This document shows positions 63,925 to 64,000 of a stretch of DNA of 64,000 nt, in pieces (the stretch's first letter is position 1; each line of letters opens with the position of its first letter). A program made the translations under genes and the position numbers. The notes beneath the pieces are model-generated. The model did not search any database. It was given only the letters and a program-made list of their open reading frames with translations, and was not told where the DNA came from. The stretch is from Streptomyces guryensis. Lineage in GTDB: Bacteria > Actinomycetota > Actinomycetes > Streptomycetales > Streptomycetaceae. The stretch is from assembly GCF_021261325.1 (NCBI RefSeq), contig NZ_JAJSBI010000018.1, positions 140,973-204,972 of the forward strand. The letters run 5' to 3'.

Positions 63925-64000
63925 GTGGGACGTGGGGATCTGACGAACGGCCAGTGGGCCCGGCTGGAGCCGTTGTTGCCGCAAGGCGTCAAGCCGGGTC
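63925..64000 (+). mobile_element. IS5-type transposase, N-terminal part, runs off the window
   Basis: GTG 63925 begins VGRGDLTNGQWARLEPLLPQ and continues open to the last base. RGDLTxxQWxxLEPLLP is the usual N-terminus of IS5-family (DDE) transposases in Streptomyces. Only 25 codons are inside the window. The left inverted repeat of the element was not identified with certainty. Confidence 0.65.

Overview
The window is about 64 kb of very GC-rich DNA with frequent GTG starts, GTGA/ATGA gene overlaps, third-position G/C bias, a monomeric NADP-dependent isocitrate dehydrogenase, and many LuxR, PucR, LacI, MarR and GntR regulators. Together these point to a Streptomyces (or very close actinomycete) chromosome. 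No rRNA, tRNA, CRISPR array or replication origin was seen.

Layout. 0.1-9.3 kb is a protease and regulation island: an astacin-like zinc protease without a signal peptide, a divergent LAL-type LuxR regulator, a membrane-anchored poly-Ser protein, a TPR-CHAT (caspase-like) protease, a divergent subtilisin-like (S8) protease, an ECF-like sigma factor overlapping or closely following it, and a 168-aa acidic protein overlapping the sigma gene. This CHAT / S8 / sigma / small-protein module is the best candidate for an undescribed system: a cytoplasmic proteolytic cascade coupled to transcription. 9.3-25.6 kb is mostly ordinary accessory and core metabolism: P450, N-formylglutamate amidohydrolase-like, YCII and dimeric alpha-beta barrel proteins, icd, a secreted M1 peptidase, an MscS channel, a frameshifted gene, crotonase, SDR, an LPG-synthase-like membrane protein, an ABC exporter with a SoxR-type promoter, and two APC permeases flanking a GntR regulator.

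27.6-33.9 kb is a catabolic unit: AraC regulator, divergent MFS transporter, and a translationally coupled flavin monooxygenase / SDR / aldehyde dehydrogenase trio. 33.9-35.2 kb is decayed DNA with an epimerase-like fragment and a broken NUDIX gene. 35.3-38.4 kb holds a ClC channel, a zinc-ribbon protein and a MarR regulator with a palindromic operator candidate. 38.8-49.7 kb is a large amine or amino-acid catabolic locus: hydroxyacid dehydrogenase, succinate-semialdehyde-type dehydrogenase, two FAD amine oxidases, a polar amino-acid ABC transporter and a HAD dehalogenase-like enzyme, with a divergent PucR regulator. 50-52 kb is a LysR / tartrate dehydrogenase-like pair.

52.2-61.7 kb is an L-arabinose / arabinan locus: LacI regulator, ABC importer lacking its own ATPase, GH51 arabinofuranosidase, secreted GH93-like exo-arabinanase with ricin-type carbohydrate-binding repeats, and a ribulokinase (araB) gene cut after about 80 codons beside an ISL3-type transposase tail. 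61.8-64 kb is a degraded, mobile-element-rich end: TPR fragment, frameshifted dihydrofolate-reductase-like gene, a coiled-coil ORF, a small conserved-looking protein and the start of an IS5-type transposase running off the window.
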